A stretch of 64,000 bases of DNA from an uncultured Hungatella sp. (lineage in GTDB: Bacteria > Bacillota > Clostridia > Lachnospirales > Lachnospiraceae). The first letter of the stretch is position 1; each line of letters starts with the position of its first letter. The stretch lies in assembly GCA_910585435.1 (NCBI GenBank), contig CAJUEJ010000003.1, positions 124,001 to 188,000 on the forward strand, read 5' to 3'. The position numbers were made by a program, and so were the translations under genes. The notes beneath the pieces are model-generated. The model was not told the DNA's origin, made no database searches, and saw nothing but the letters and a program-made list of their open reading frames with translations. Shown here in pieces: positions 36,105-45,272 of the stretch.

Positions 36105-37162
36105 CGTATTGTACCTCCTCCTACTACATAACCCTCATGATAAAATACCACAGCCTGTCCCGGGGTGATGGCTCTCTGAGGCTCCTCAAAGCGAACCTCC
36201 ACCACATCAGGGGCGATTTCCTCTATGACACAGGGGGCCCCCTTGTGGCTGTACCGGATCTTGGCCCAGACCTTCATGGGTGCGCCCTTTAGCCCTTCGA
36301 CAGACATCCAGTTCAGATGATCACAGGTCAGGGTATCTGAGAATACATCCCCACCCTCCCCGATCACCACCTCGTTGGATCCGGGGCGTATCTCCACCAC
36401 GAAAGCAGGGCGCCCCAGGGACAGATTTAAGCCCTTCCTCTGCCCTATGGTATAATGGGTAATTCCCTTATGCCGTCCTAAAATATTCCCGTGAATATCT
36501 ACAAAATTCCCTTCTGGAAGTGGTTTTTCAACATTTTCTTTAATGAATCCGGCATAATCGTGATCCGGAATAAAGCAGATCTCCTGGCTGTCCGGCTTGT
36601 GGGCCACGGAAATTCCTATATCCGACGCAATCTGCCGAATCTGGTCTTTTTCATACCGCCCCACAGGCATCAGAGTATGGGCCAGCTGACGCTGGGTCAG
36701 ATTGTAAAGGGCGTATGTCTGGTCTTTTGCTGCGGTTACAGACTTTTTCAGAGCGTATCTGCCATTAGGAAGCTTTTCAATCTGCGCATAATGGCCGGTT
36801 GCAATGAAATCAGCCCCGATTTCCAGGCTCCGATTCAGCAGAGACTCCCATTTTACAAACCGGTTGCAGGCAATACATGGATTAGGCGTCCTGCCATGGA
36901 CATACTCATGGATAAAATAATCAATGACATGGGTTTTAAACTCCTTCCGGAAATTCATCACATAGTGAGGAATCCCCAGCTTCCATGCAACCTGCCTTGC
37001 ATCCTCCACGGCAGACAGGCCGCAGCAGCCACCGTTCTCCTCCTGCTGCCAGATCTCCATGGTAACCCCTGTCACCTCATATCCCTCTTGCTTCAGCAGA
37101 TAGGCGGCTACCGAGGAATCCACTCCCCCGGACATGCCTACCACTACTTTTTTATTCTGCAT
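36101..37162 (-). CDS. mnmA: tRNA-specific 2-thiouridylase
   Basis: 353 residues. Places sulfur at U34 of Lys, Glu and Gln tRNAs, using ATP and persulfide sulfur. The PP-loop VGMSGGVDSSVAA is at the N-terminus; catalytic cysteines are in TPNPCIACNRFVKW and DSQEICFIPD. It starts 1 base inside the iscU stop (TGATG), so it is coupled to iscU/iscS, which supply the sulfur. A normal, complete gene. Confidence 0.96.
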   Translation of the reverse strand: MQNKKVVVGMSGGVDSSVAAYLLKQEGYEVTGVTMEIWQQEENGGCCGLSAVEDARQVAWKLGIPHYVMNFRKEFKTHVIDYFIHEYVHGRTPNPCIACNRFVKWESLLNRSLEIGADFIATGHYAQIEKLPNGRYALKKSVTAAKDQTYALYNLTQRQLAHTLMPVGRYEKDQIRQIASDIGISVAHKPDSQEICFIPDHDYAGFIKENVEKPLPEGNFVDIHGNILGRHKGITHYTIGQRKGLNLSLGRPAFVVEIRPGSNEVVIGEGGDVFSDTLTCDHLNWMSVEGLKGAPMKVWAKIRYSHKGAPCVIEEIAPDVVEVRFEEPQRAITPGQAVVFYHEGYVVGGGTIR

Positions 37163-37599
37163 CAATACTCCTCATCTTCATCATGCTCGCTGATATCAGA
37201 CTTAGGCTTCTCAAGCCCTTCTATCGTAATCCCGTTTTTCTCGGCATAATCCCAGAGGGCGGCATGAATCGCCTCCTCTGCCAGTAAAGAACAGTGTACC
37301 TTAACCGGGGGCAATCCGTCAAGTGCTTCCATCACAGCTTTGTTGGTTACCTCCATAGCTTCCTGGACAGTCTTTCCTTTTACCATCTCCGTAGCCATGC
37401 TGCTGGTAGCCACGGCAGCCCCGCAGCCAAAGGTCTTAAATTTTACATCCCGGATAACCTGATTCTCATCAATGTCCAGGTATATCCTCATGATATCGCC
37501 GCATTTGGCGTTTCCAACGGTCCCCATGCCGCTAGGATTTTCCATTTCACCTACGTTTCTCGGATGCTCAAAGTGATCCATTACCTTTTCTGTATACAT
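37162..37599 (-). CDS. iscU: Fe-S cluster scaffold protein (NifU/IscU type)
   Basis: 145 residues. Assembles Fe-S clusters on three cysteines seen in NAKCGDIM, KTFGCGAAVATSS and VHCSLLAEEA. The Asp after the first Cys (CGD) is conserved. ATG at 37599 has GAGGAG 7 bases upstream. Lies between iscS and mnmA in the common clostridial order. The acidic C-terminal tail ends DEDEEY. Confidence 0.95.
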   Translation of the reverse strand: MYTEKVMDHFEHPRNVGEMENPSGMGTVGNAKCGDIMRIYLDIDENQVIRDVKFKTFGCGAAVATSSMATEMVKGKTVQEAMEVTNKAVMEALDGLPPVKVHCSLLAEEAIHAALWDYAEKNGITIEGLEKPKSDISEHDEDEEY

Positions 37600-37675
37600 A
37601 AAGTTTCTCCTCATTCATCATTCTTGTATCTCTTACCGTGGTTTACAGATAAACCTATGTCTTTGTGTACTTCGC

Positions 37676-38869
37676 TTACCGGGCTGCAGCCGAAGATTTT
37701 CTCATAAAGTCCTCATACAGAGGAGACATATTTCTCAAATAGGCCACGATTTCTTTAATCTTCTCCACTGTATAGTCCATCTCCTCCCAGGTATTTTCCT
37801 GGCTTAAAGTCAGGCGCAGGGAGCCGTGGGCAATCTCGTGGGGCAGGCCGATGGCTAGCAGCACATGGGAAGGATCCAGGGAGCCGGAAGTACACGCCGA
37901 GCCGCTGGAGCCGCAGATTCCCTCCATATCCAGTTTAATAAGCAGGGATTCCCCTTCAATAAACTGGAATGCAAAATTAGCGTTGTTGGACAGCCGGTTG
38001 GTCCGATGCCCGTTCAGCCTTGTATAAGGAACTTCCTCCAGCACCCGTTTAATAAGGTAATCTCTTAGTTCCCTTTCTTTTTCCCCTCTCTGCTCCATAT
38101 CTGCCATTGCCAGTTCCACGGCTTTTCCCATCCCTGCAATTCCGGGGACATTCTCCGTGCCGCCGCGGCGCTTCCTCTCCTGGGCTCCGCCGTGAATAAA
38201 GGACCGGCTTTTGATCCCGGTGCGGATATATAAAAATCCGATTCCTTTCGGGCCGTTAAATTTATGACCGCTGACACTCATCATGTCAATATTGTATGCG
38301 TCTACAGAAATCGGTACATGGGCATAGGCCTGGACTGCATCCGTGTGGAATAAAATCCCATGGCTTCTGGCGATCTCTCCGATTTCCTTTATGGGCTGTA
38401 TGGTTCCGATTTCATTGTTTGCAAACATAATGGATATGAGAATGGTATCCGGGCGGATGGCTTTTTTCAGCTGATCCAGCTTCACCACCCCGTTCTCGTC
38501 CACATCCAGGTACGTAACCTGAAAGCCTCTCTTCTCCAGATATTCACAGGTATGAAGCACCGCATGATGCTCAATCCTGCTGGTGATAATGTGCTTTCCC
38601 TTTGCCTGGTATGCCTCCGCTGTAGCCTTGATGGCCCAGTTGTCAGACTCGGTCCCTCCTGCCGTAAAATATATTTCATTGGCCTTGGCGCCAATAGAGC
38701 TTGCAATGGTCTCCCTGGTACGGGCAATGACTTTTTTGCAGGGAGTGGAAAATTCATAAATCGACGATGGGTTGCCGTAATACTGGCTGAAATAAGGTAT
38801 CATGGCCTCCACCACCTCCGGACGCGTCCTGGTAGTAGCCGCATTGTCCAGATAAATTGTCTGTTTCAT
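37676..38869 (-). CDS. iscS: Cysteine desulfurase (NifS/IscS type)
   Basis: 397 residues. PLP enzyme that takes sulfur from L-cysteine and holds it as persulfide. PLP Lys in SVSGHKFNGPKG, catalytic Cys in GSSGSACTSGSLDPSHVL, and PLP contacts in FTAGGTESDN. First gene of iscS-iscU-mnmA-amidase. No iscR-like regulator precedes it; the 266-base gap 38870-39135 shows only the terminator at 39054-39084 and AT-rich DNA. Confidence 0.95.
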   Translation of the reverse strand: MKQTIYLDNAATTRTRPEVVEAMIPYFSQYYGNPSSIYEFSTPCKKVIARTRETIASSIGAKANEIYFTAGGTESDNWAIKATAEAYQAKGKHIITSRIEHHAVLHTCEYLEKRGFQVTYLDVDENGVVKLDQLKKAIRPDTILISIMFANNEIGTIQPIKEIGEIARSHGILFHTDAVQAYAHVPISVDAYNIDMMSVSGHKFNGPKGIGFLYIRTGIKSRSFIHGGAQERKRRGGTENVPGIAGMGKAVELAMADMEQRGEKERELRDYLIKRVLEEVPYTRLNGHRTNRLSNNANFAFQFIEGESLLIKLDMEGICGSSGSACTSGSLDPSHVLLAIGLPHEIAHGSLRLTLSQENTWEEMDYTVEKIKEIVAYLRNMSPLYEDFMRKSSAAAR

Positions 38870-39053
38870 ATGTGTAATCCGCCTTTCTGTAGTATTAAAG
38901 TTAAAAGCTTCATCTACGTTTTCTATTATATAGTATATTCCTAGTATTGCAATAGGATTATTGTACTTTTTCAGGTACGGGGGATAATGTTTACCGGAAG
39001 GTCAAGTGTTGTATTTATATGGCATTTGGTTCACCTGCTTTCACAGCAGCATG

Positions 39054-39084
39054 AAAAAACCAGCCGTTTTTTCATACCGGCTGG
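39054..39084 (-). terminator. Terminator of the xylanase/ABC operon
   Basis: CCAGCCG (39060-39066) pairs with CGGCTGG (39078-39084), followed by UUUUUU on the minus strand, 50 bases past the GH10 stop. Confidence 0.85.
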
Positions 39085-39135
39085 CTTTATTATAAATACT
39101 CGTTCCCGTGTGTTTTTTATATTATGAAAACAAAT

Positions 39136-40401
39136 TCAATCCAGTACAATGATCTGCTCCGCTTCTGTTCCCAGCTGGAAGCACTTTACCATACCATCTA
39201 TTCTGGCCTCATAGCTTCCTTTAAAGCCATATATATCTATCTCTCCCAACTCACCTGTATTCCATGTCCCTCTGGTGTTCCACTCTTCTTTTATCAGAGT
39301 CTTAAGTACTTCATAAGCCGGTTTTTCCGAATTGTCTGTCCTCACCAGACCGGCCGGCGCTCCCAGCCAGGCCCCATCCTGAAATGCCCACGTGGTAATG
39401 GCTTCCACCTGTGGGTTTTCAAACAGGAGCCTGTAGAATTCCTCCACATTCCTGGCCTGGCGTTCTTCCCCTGCCGGAGTGGTGGGCCATTCCGAAATCT
39501 GGTAATCATTCAGATCCACAATATGCGGCGGCATGAGATGGCCGGATATAAAAGTGTTCTCCGTAAAATGGATGGGAAGACCGAACCGAGAGAACCGCTC
39601 CAGTATGTCCATGGTCTTTTCCCTGCCCCAATATCCCTGATGCTGGTGGGACTGGATTCCGATGACATCAATTTTGACCCCTGCTTCCAGACATCCTTCA
39701 ATCAGCTCTTCATATTTGGAGCTGGTATTAAAATCATTTAAAAGCAGTACCGCCTCCGGATTACATTCTCTGGCTTCTGCAAAAACTTTTGACACCAGAT
39801 CCACCTGTCCCAGATTCTTACAGATACGGGTAATTCCATTGTCATATTTGTCAAACACCGGCATGATCACTACCTCGTTGATCACATCCCACATATCGAT
39901 TAGGCCTTTAAATTCCATAACGTCGCGGCGGATACGCCCCAGCTGCTTTTTTAATATCTCCTCATCGTTTAAATTCAGGAGCCATGGAGCTGTCTGGGTG
40001 TGCCAGCACAGGGGATGGCCTTTCAGCGTGACTTTTCTCTCTTTCAGCCACCGGGCTGCCCGCCTTATCTCCTGGGTCCTTGTCTTTCCCTCCACCTTCT
40101 CAAACTGTCCCCAGTAAAACGGAAGAGTCCCATAGTTGAAGATTTTCAGCCACTTCTCCATGCGTTCTTCATAAAAAGCCCTTTTAGCCTCTTCCATCTC
40201 AGGATCCGTCACATAGAGTGTCTCGAATGCTCCGCAGCCAAACAAAAAGCTGTGGGACATCTGGCGGATTTCCACATTTCTTTTACAGGCCGGCTTCCCC
40301 TCCCTGGTGCAAACCCGTATCCGTACATGGCCCTTTCTGTGCTGATATCTATCCTGATCTCTGCAAGGTTTTCCTGCCTGATTTTCTTCCCTTCTCTCCA
40401 T
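39136..40401 (-). CDS. GH10 endo-1,4-beta-xylanase, intracellular type
   Basis: About 421 residues. Residues 50-350 are a GH10 TIM barrel: GHPLCWHTQTAPWL, the acid/base Glu in DMWDVINEVV near 170, the nucleophile Glu in IHFTENTF near 275, and TTWAFQDGAWLGAPAGL at the C-terminal end. No signal peptide is present, so it works on imported short xylo-oligosaccharides. The second ATG (40401) has the better spacing from GGAGG. Last gene of the operon that starts with the binding protein at 48191. A C-terminal beta-rich tail of about 50 residues is unusual. Confidence 0.88.
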   Translation of the reverse strand: MERREENQAGKPCRDQDRYQHRKGHVRIRVCTREGKPACKRNVEIRQMSHSFLFGCGAFETLYVTDPEMEEAKRAFYEERMEKWLKIFNYGTLPFYWGQFEKVEGKTRTQEIRRAARWLKERKVTLKGHPLCWHTQTAPWLLNLNDEEILKKQLGRIRRDVMEFKGLIDMWDVINEVVIMPVFDKYDNGITRICKNLGQVDLVSKVFAEARECNPEAVLLLNDFNTSSKYEELIEGCLEAGVKIDVIGIQSHQHQGYWGREKTMDILERFSRFGLPIHFTENTFISGHLMPPHIVDLNDYQISEWPTTPAGEERQARNVEEFYRLLFENPQVEAITTWAFQDGAWLGAPAGLVRTDNSEKPAYEVLKTLIKEEWNTRGTWNTGELGEIDIYGFKGSYEARIDGMVKCFQLGTEAEQIIVLD

Positions 40402-40421
40402 CATTCCCTCCGGCTGCCGGA

Positions 40422-41378
40422 TTATAATTTACATAAATTCTCTGGCTTTCCATCTAAATATGCGTATACATTGTCAAATTCGATCTTTGCTCTGCGCACC
40501 ATGGCCTCCTTTGTAGCAAATGCCACGTGAGGCGTCAGCAGAAGATTCTTTGCATGGCAAAGGGGGTAATCGGCCGGAAGGGGCGGTTCCATATCGAACA
40601 CATCAATGGCTGCTCCGGCAATCTTATCCTCATTCACCGCCTCCGCCAAAGCTGCATTGTCCACAATAGGCCCTCTGGCGCAGTTAATCAAGATCGCATC
40701 TTTTTTCATTTTGGCAATCATCTCTCTGTTGAAAAATCCTTTCGTGGTCTCATTCAGAGGAAGATGCAGCGATACAATGTCGCTTTCTTTTAACAATATA
40801 TCCATATCTGCATAATGGATGCCTTCCTCCTTCCACTCTTGCTTTTCATGGCGGGCGTATGCCAGCACCTGGGCGCCAAAAGCCTTAAACAGCCTGGCCG
40901 TCTTAAATCCGATCTGGCCGCAGCCCACAATTCCCACGGTTTTCCCGCATATTTCCGTTCCCGTAAGGCCTGCGGAAGTCTTTCCATCTCTCACTGCCGA
41001 ATCGCATTCCTGAATCTTGCGCATAACGGCAACCGCCATTCCCACAGACAGCTCCGCCACAGACTGGTTGGAGTATCCTGCGCAGTTGAGGATATCAATT
41101 TTCTTCTCTCTGCATGCCTCTAGTCCCACATGGTCGATCCCGGTAAATGCAACCGCAATGGCTTTCAAACTGTTGCAGGAACGCACCACCTCATCCGGAT
41201 AAGGATTATTGGCAATCATAACAATCTCCTGTCCGGCTGATCTTTTCTTCAGTTCCTCAACCTCCGTTGTCTTTGTGTCATAGTAAGTAAATACATGGCC
41301 TTCTTTTTTCAGTCTCTCTGCCAGACTGTCAATCATCTCTCTGGGTACGCCGATTGGCTCCAGTAAACTGATATTCAT
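40422..41378 (-). CDS. D-isomer-specific 2-hydroxyacid dehydrogenase
   Basis: 318 residues. NAD-binding Rossmann motif TVGIVGCGQIGFKTARLFKA near 148, substrate-facing Arg in NCARGPIVDN, Glu in DMEPPLPADYP and catalytic His in TPHVAFATK. Reduces a 2-oxo acid to a D-2-hydroxy acid or the reverse. In this operon of xylanase and sugar uptake genes it may handle a glyoxylate- or sugar-acid-derived oxo acid; the substrate is unknown. Confidence 0.9.
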   Translation of the reverse strand: MNISLLEPIGVPREMIDSLAERLKKEGHVFTYYDTKTTEVEELKKRSAGQEIVMIANNPYPDEVVRSCNSLKAIAVAFTGIDHVGLEACREKKIDILNCAGYSNQSVAELSVGMAVAVMRKIQECDSAVRDGKTSAGLTGTEICGKTVGIVGCGQIGFKTARLFKAFGAQVLAYARHEKQEWKEEGIHYADMDILLKESDIVSLHLPLNETTKGFFNREMIAKMKKDAILINCARGPIVDNAALAEAVNEDKIAGAAIDVFDMEPPLPADYPLCHAKNLLLTPHVAFATKEAMVRRAKIEFDNVYAYLDGKPENLCKL

Positions 41379-41414
41379 GATTTTTCTCCCTTCTGTGCAT
41401 ATTTCACAGCATAT

Positions 41415-43409
41415 TCATCGAATCCTCAAAGCATCGTATTCTCCCAGCCGTTTTAGCCAAAGATGCAATATCTTCCCCTCCATCCGCCACTTTACACTGC
41501 CTCCCATAAGACTTGCAACGCTTACCGGCTGTACTTCTGCGGCAATCTCAAGATGGATATTTTCCACCGGCAGCGGCTCAAAGAAGGTAAGCCCAAATGC
41601 TCCGCTGTTATTCACCAGCTGTACCAGACAATGGTTTCTGTCATCTTCCGATACCGTAACCTCCACCATAGGTGTCAGCTCTTTGGCTATGCTTTTTAAT
41701 CCGCAGTGTTTCATTAAAACATCTCTCATAAAAGGAACCGTATTTCCATGTCCTGTTTTGCTGTAAAAGCTTCCGGGAAGCCAGGGAATTGTCAAAAACA
41801 TCCCGGATCCGTAACGATTGACAATAAGTCCCGGATCTTCCCACACCTGTGTGGAGAAACAACATTCCGGCGGACCGAAAGGCTGACGGGGAATATATCG
41901 CAGGAACGTCTTGGAATCCTTATTCCACTCCAGGAAAAAGTAAGTGTCTCCCACAGGAATTGCATCCATCTCCTGATGAGAAGGAAAGACAGGCTTTTCT
42001 TCCTGAGGCAAAAGCAGCTGGGCCGACATGGCATTTCGTTCTTCCTTTCTTACATTCAGAATACCAGAGCTTTTTAAAAACTCATAAGTGCGGCTGCCTG
42101 CATCCCGGATTCGGTTTAACCCTGAGGCAATCACCGTTCCTCCCTGATGTACATAGAGGTCGATCTGCTCTGCCTCCTGCTTGTCCAGATCCCCCTCATC
42201 CCCCAGAATTAATGCCTGGTACTTGGATAAATCTGCTTTTTTCATGGCATCCGGAAGGATCTCAGCAAAAAGAATATGTGCTTCCGTCAGCACCCGGATC
42301 CAGCCTTTTTCCTCTTCTGAGGCAACCCAGCGATCCTTTCTTCTAAGCAGGACTTTCGCCGTGGAATGCAGACCTTTGTATTCCTCCTCATGAGCCTGGT
42401 GGAACCCAAAAATTTTTTTAACGGCCGAAAATCCTCTCCTGTCCACAGCCGTGTCCAACCTTCCGATAAGGTAAAAATCCAGCGCGCCCAGATTGGCCAG
42501 ATTCTGCCACAGCCTCATAGCGTGCAGGCTGGGGCTGACCGACGCATGTCGCAGACCGTATCCCGGATAACTGACCGTAGTATTGGAACAGATGATCCCC
42601 GATGTTCCATCTCCAATAATAGCCCTGCAGTTGCTGGAAGCATGATAAATCCAGTGGGGCAGCCTGGTGCTTATCTCTGTGGCCGCCTCGATCCTCCCAT
42701 AGTCCACGTCGTCAAAACAGATTTCCCCACTGATCCCCTTCAGGAAATCGGACATCTTTTTCCGGTAAGCTTTCACTGTGCTTTTTTGGAAAGCCTCATA
42801 TTCTTTCCAGACCGGATCCTCCGGATTTTTCTCCTCCCAGGCCTGATCCGGAAGTCCTTTTCCTGAAAAGGCTTTAAATCCATTCCGGCAGCCGGTGCAA
42901 TGGCAGAAACCATAATCATGAAACTCATAATCCCTGGTCTGAAATCCACCCATATTACAATATAATCCGTCAAACGGTATCTCCCGGAACAGTTCTTCTA
43001 CCACTTCAAATGCATATTTCTGCTGATACTCACCGCACAGACAGGTCTGAACATAGCCGTTCTGCTCCATGACTCCTCCGTCCCTGGTGCGGAAAGCCCA
43101 CTCCGGATGCATCTCATATACCTCCTGTCTCACCTTAGAAAAATCCGCCCTGGCAATCACCCGGATTCCTTTTTCATGACAGAGATCAACAATTTTTTTC
43201 AGACTGTCCCCTGTTAAATAGGGATTCTTTATATGAAAGGGCAGTTTCGTATCATATCCTGCACTGATTCCTGCCCCATTAAGCAAAACAACGGTAGCAT
43301 GAAACTCCAGTAAATCCGCCACAAACCGTTCTGCCGATATATCACTCATGTCTATTTCACGCAGATTTGTCTGAATCATTCTCCATGGCTGTTCTTTCCA
43401 CCAAGGCAT
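41415..43409 (-). CDS. GHL6-like putative glycoside hydrolase
   Basis: About 664 residues. The N-terminal part looks like a TIM-barrel of the 'hypothetical glycosyl hydrolase 6' group (LVDLCHEKGIRVIARADFSK, CLCGEYQQKYAFEVVEEL, YCNMGGFQTRDYEFHDYGF), with a Cys-rich FCHCTGC stretch. The middle resembles a beta-galactosidase-trimerisation (glutamine-amidotransferase-like) domain (YQALILGDEGDLD, VHQGGTVIASG), and the C-terminus is a small beta sandwich. Catalytic residues cannot be assigned. ATG at 43409 has GGAGGA 8 bases upstream; another ATG at 43424 is possible. No signal peptide. Confidence 0.68.
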   Translation of the reverse strand: MPWWKEQPWRMIQTNLREIDMSDISAERFVADLLEFHATVVLLNGAGISAGYDTKLPFHIKNPYLTGDSLKKIVDLCHEKGIRVIARADFSKVRQEVYEMHPEWAFRTRDGGVMEQNGYVQTCLCGEYQQKYAFEVVEELFREIPFDGLYCNMGGFQTRDYEFHDYGFCHCTGCRNGFKAFSGKGLPDQAWEEKNPEDPVWKEYEAFQKSTVKAYRKKMSDFLKGISGEICFDDVDYGRIEAATEISTRLPHWIYHASSNCRAIIGDGTSGIICSNTTVSYPGYGLRHASVSPSLHAMRLWQNLANLGALDFYLIGRLDTAVDRRGFSAVKKIFGFHQAHEEEYKGLHSTAKVLLRRKDRWVASEEEKGWIRVLTEAHILFAEILPDAMKKADLSKYQALILGDEGDLDKQEAEQIDLYVHQGGTVIASGLNRIRDAGSRTYEFLKSSGILNVRKEERNAMSAQLLLPQEEKPVFPSHQEMDAIPVGDTYFFLEWNKDSKTFLRYIPRQPFGPPECCFSTQVWEDPGLIVNRYGSGMFLTIPWLPGSFYSKTGHGNTVPFMRDVLMKHCGLKSIAKELTPMVEVTVSEDDRNHCLVQLVNNSGAFGLTFFEPLPVENIHLEIAAEVQPVSVASLMGGSVKWRMEGKILHLWLKRLGEYDALRIR

Positions 43410-43431
43410 ACGTATTTCCTCCATATCTTAC

Positions 43432-44286
43432 TCATCCTTTCACAGAGCCTGCGGTCAATCCTTCTATAAAGTAACGGTTGAATATCAGATAAACAACAAT
43501 CATTGGGATCAAGGCGATGGAAGAGCCTGCCAGCATTAAATTCCAGGAGGATGCCGCCTCCCCTGATCCCTTTAAGTTCATAATCCCTACAATCAACGGC
43601 ATGCGATCCGGATTAGACAGTGTAAACACCATGGGCATCAGATAATCATTCCAGGAATGGCGGAACTCCAGAATTGCTATGGTGGCAATCAGCGGTTTTA
43701 ACAGCGGGAAAATGATTCTCCAGTAAATTCCAAAAAAGGAACAGCCGTCCACCTTGGCCGATTCATCAATCTCCCTGGAAATGGATCTGATATATGACCT
43801 GGTAATAAACAGATTGGTCACATTTAAACCAAATACCCTGATGATAACCACGCCCCACAAAGACTTATTGATTCCGAAAAATTTGGCAATCACAAAGGTC
43901 GGATAAAGTGTTAAGCTTCCCAGTGATACAAACATGGATGAGACAACCAGTCCGAACAGAAGATTCTTCCCTGGAAAATCCCCTCTTTCAAATACATAAC
44001 CTGCGATGGTACTGGTCACAATCGTTCCTAACACAATAGAACCAGACATCACAATGGAATTAACGGTATACTTCTCAAAATCTGCCAGATTCCACGCCTG
44101 AATATAGTTGTCCAAAACAAATTTTCTGGGAAACAGACGGTTTCCTTCTGTCAGAAGCTCCATATTCCCCTTGAAGGAACCCAGTATGGTATAGAGGACA
44201 GGGAAAATGGCGATAATCAGGATAACCGTGAGAACCAGATAGATCATCGCGGAAGATATAAATTGTTTTCTTTTAACGTCGCTCAT
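43432..44286 (-). CDS. Sugar ABC transporter permease, MalG type
   Basis: 284 residues, six spans, EAA loop ESAKVDGCSFFGIYWRIIF near 195. The ATG has AAAGGGAG upstream. Partner of the MalF-type permease 18 bases upstream. The shared ATPase must be elsewhere. Confidence 0.92.
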   Translation of the reverse strand: MSDVKRKQFISSAMIYLVLTVILIIAIFPVLYTILGSFKGNMELLTEGNRLFPRKFVLDNYIQAWNLADFEKYTVNSIVMSGSIVLGTIVTSTIAGYVFERGDFPGKNLLFGLVVSSMFVSLGSLTLYPTFVIAKFFGINKSLWGVVIIRVFGLNVTNLFITRSYIRSISREIDESAKVDGCSFFGIYWRIIFPLLKPLIATIAILEFRHSWNDYLMPMVFTLSNPDRMPLIVGIMNLKGSGEAASSWNLMLAGSSIALIPMIVVYLIFNRYFIEGLTAGSVKG

Positions 44287-44304
44287 GTGTACTCCCTTTC
44301 CCCT

Positions 44305-45237
44305 CTAATCGATGCTGTGGCCGATTTTATTGCTGCACTTCATATATACAGCCGAGACACCGGCCAGGATCACCCCGGTTACAAGAGCCATGGCTGAGGC
44401 GTATCCCACCTCCACAGTTCTTCCGTCATAGCCAAAGAAATACTTAAATACATATGTCATTACCACTTCTGTCTGTCCTGCCGGCTGGCCATTGGTAGAT
44501 GCAAGGATCAGATCACTCATCTTTAAACTGCCTACGATAGCCATCAGCAGTACAGCCTGGAAGGTAGGGCCTATCATAGGAAGCGTAATATAGAAAAATT
44601 TCTTTAAAGGAGTAATTCCGTCAATGCTGGCACATTCATACAGTTCTACCGGAACACTCTGCAAAGCCATGAGGAAGAAAATCATGTTAATACCAAAATT
44701 ATTCCAGACCGATGCGATGCCCAGCACCAGCATAGCAGTCCCTTTATGGCTGAACCAGCTGACGGGCTTGTCAATCCATCCGATGCTTTGAAGCATGCCA
44801 TTGATAATTCCATTGAAAGAGGCGAACATCAGTGAGAAAATAAGACCGGTTATAGCTGTACTGATAATCGCCGGCAGAAATAAAGCAACCCGGAACAAAC
44901 CGGTAGCCTTAAGCCCTTTGTTCAGCAAAACTGCCAGCAGAAGAGCCAGCGGAATCTCCACCGCAAGTTTACCGAAGGATAAGATAAAGGCATTTACAAT
45001 GGACTTCCAGAATGCAGGATCTCTGGAAAATACCCTGACAAAATTATCCAGGCCGTTCCAGGTCTCCCTGAAACCATTTGACTGATAGAGGGAATACCTG
45101 AGTATGTATAAGATCGGCACATACGTAAAAATAATGAATCCCAGCATCATAGGCGCAAGCATGATTATAGCCTGAATGGAATCCCCCTTCAGTCTGCGTC
45201 TCTGTCCGGATACGCTTCCTTTTTTCTTATTTTTCAT
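44305..45237 (-). CDS. Sugar ABC transporter permease, MalF type
   Basis: 310 residues with a Lys/Arg-rich N-terminus and six spans; EAA loop ECASIDGITPLKKFFYITLP near 215. Together with the next permease it accepts substrate from the lipoprotein encoded at 46731-48191. Confidence 0.92.
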   Translation of the reverse strand: MKNKKKGSVSGQRRRLKGDSIQAIIMLAPMMLGFIIFTYVPILYILRYSLYQSNGFRETWNGLDNFVRVFSRDPAFWKSIVNAFILSFGKLAVEIPLALLLAVLLNKGLKATGLFRVALFLPAIISTAITGLIFSLMFASFNGIINGMLQSIGWIDKPVSWFSHKGTAMLVLGIASVWNNFGINMIFFLMALQSVPVELYECASIDGITPLKKFFYITLPMIGPTFQAVLLMAIVGSLKMSDLILASTNGQPAGQTEVVMTYVFKYFFGYDGRTVEVGYASAMALVTGVILAGVSAVYMKCSNKIGHSID

Positions 45238-45272
45238 CTTGACTACATTCCTTTCCCTTCACCGGTACACAC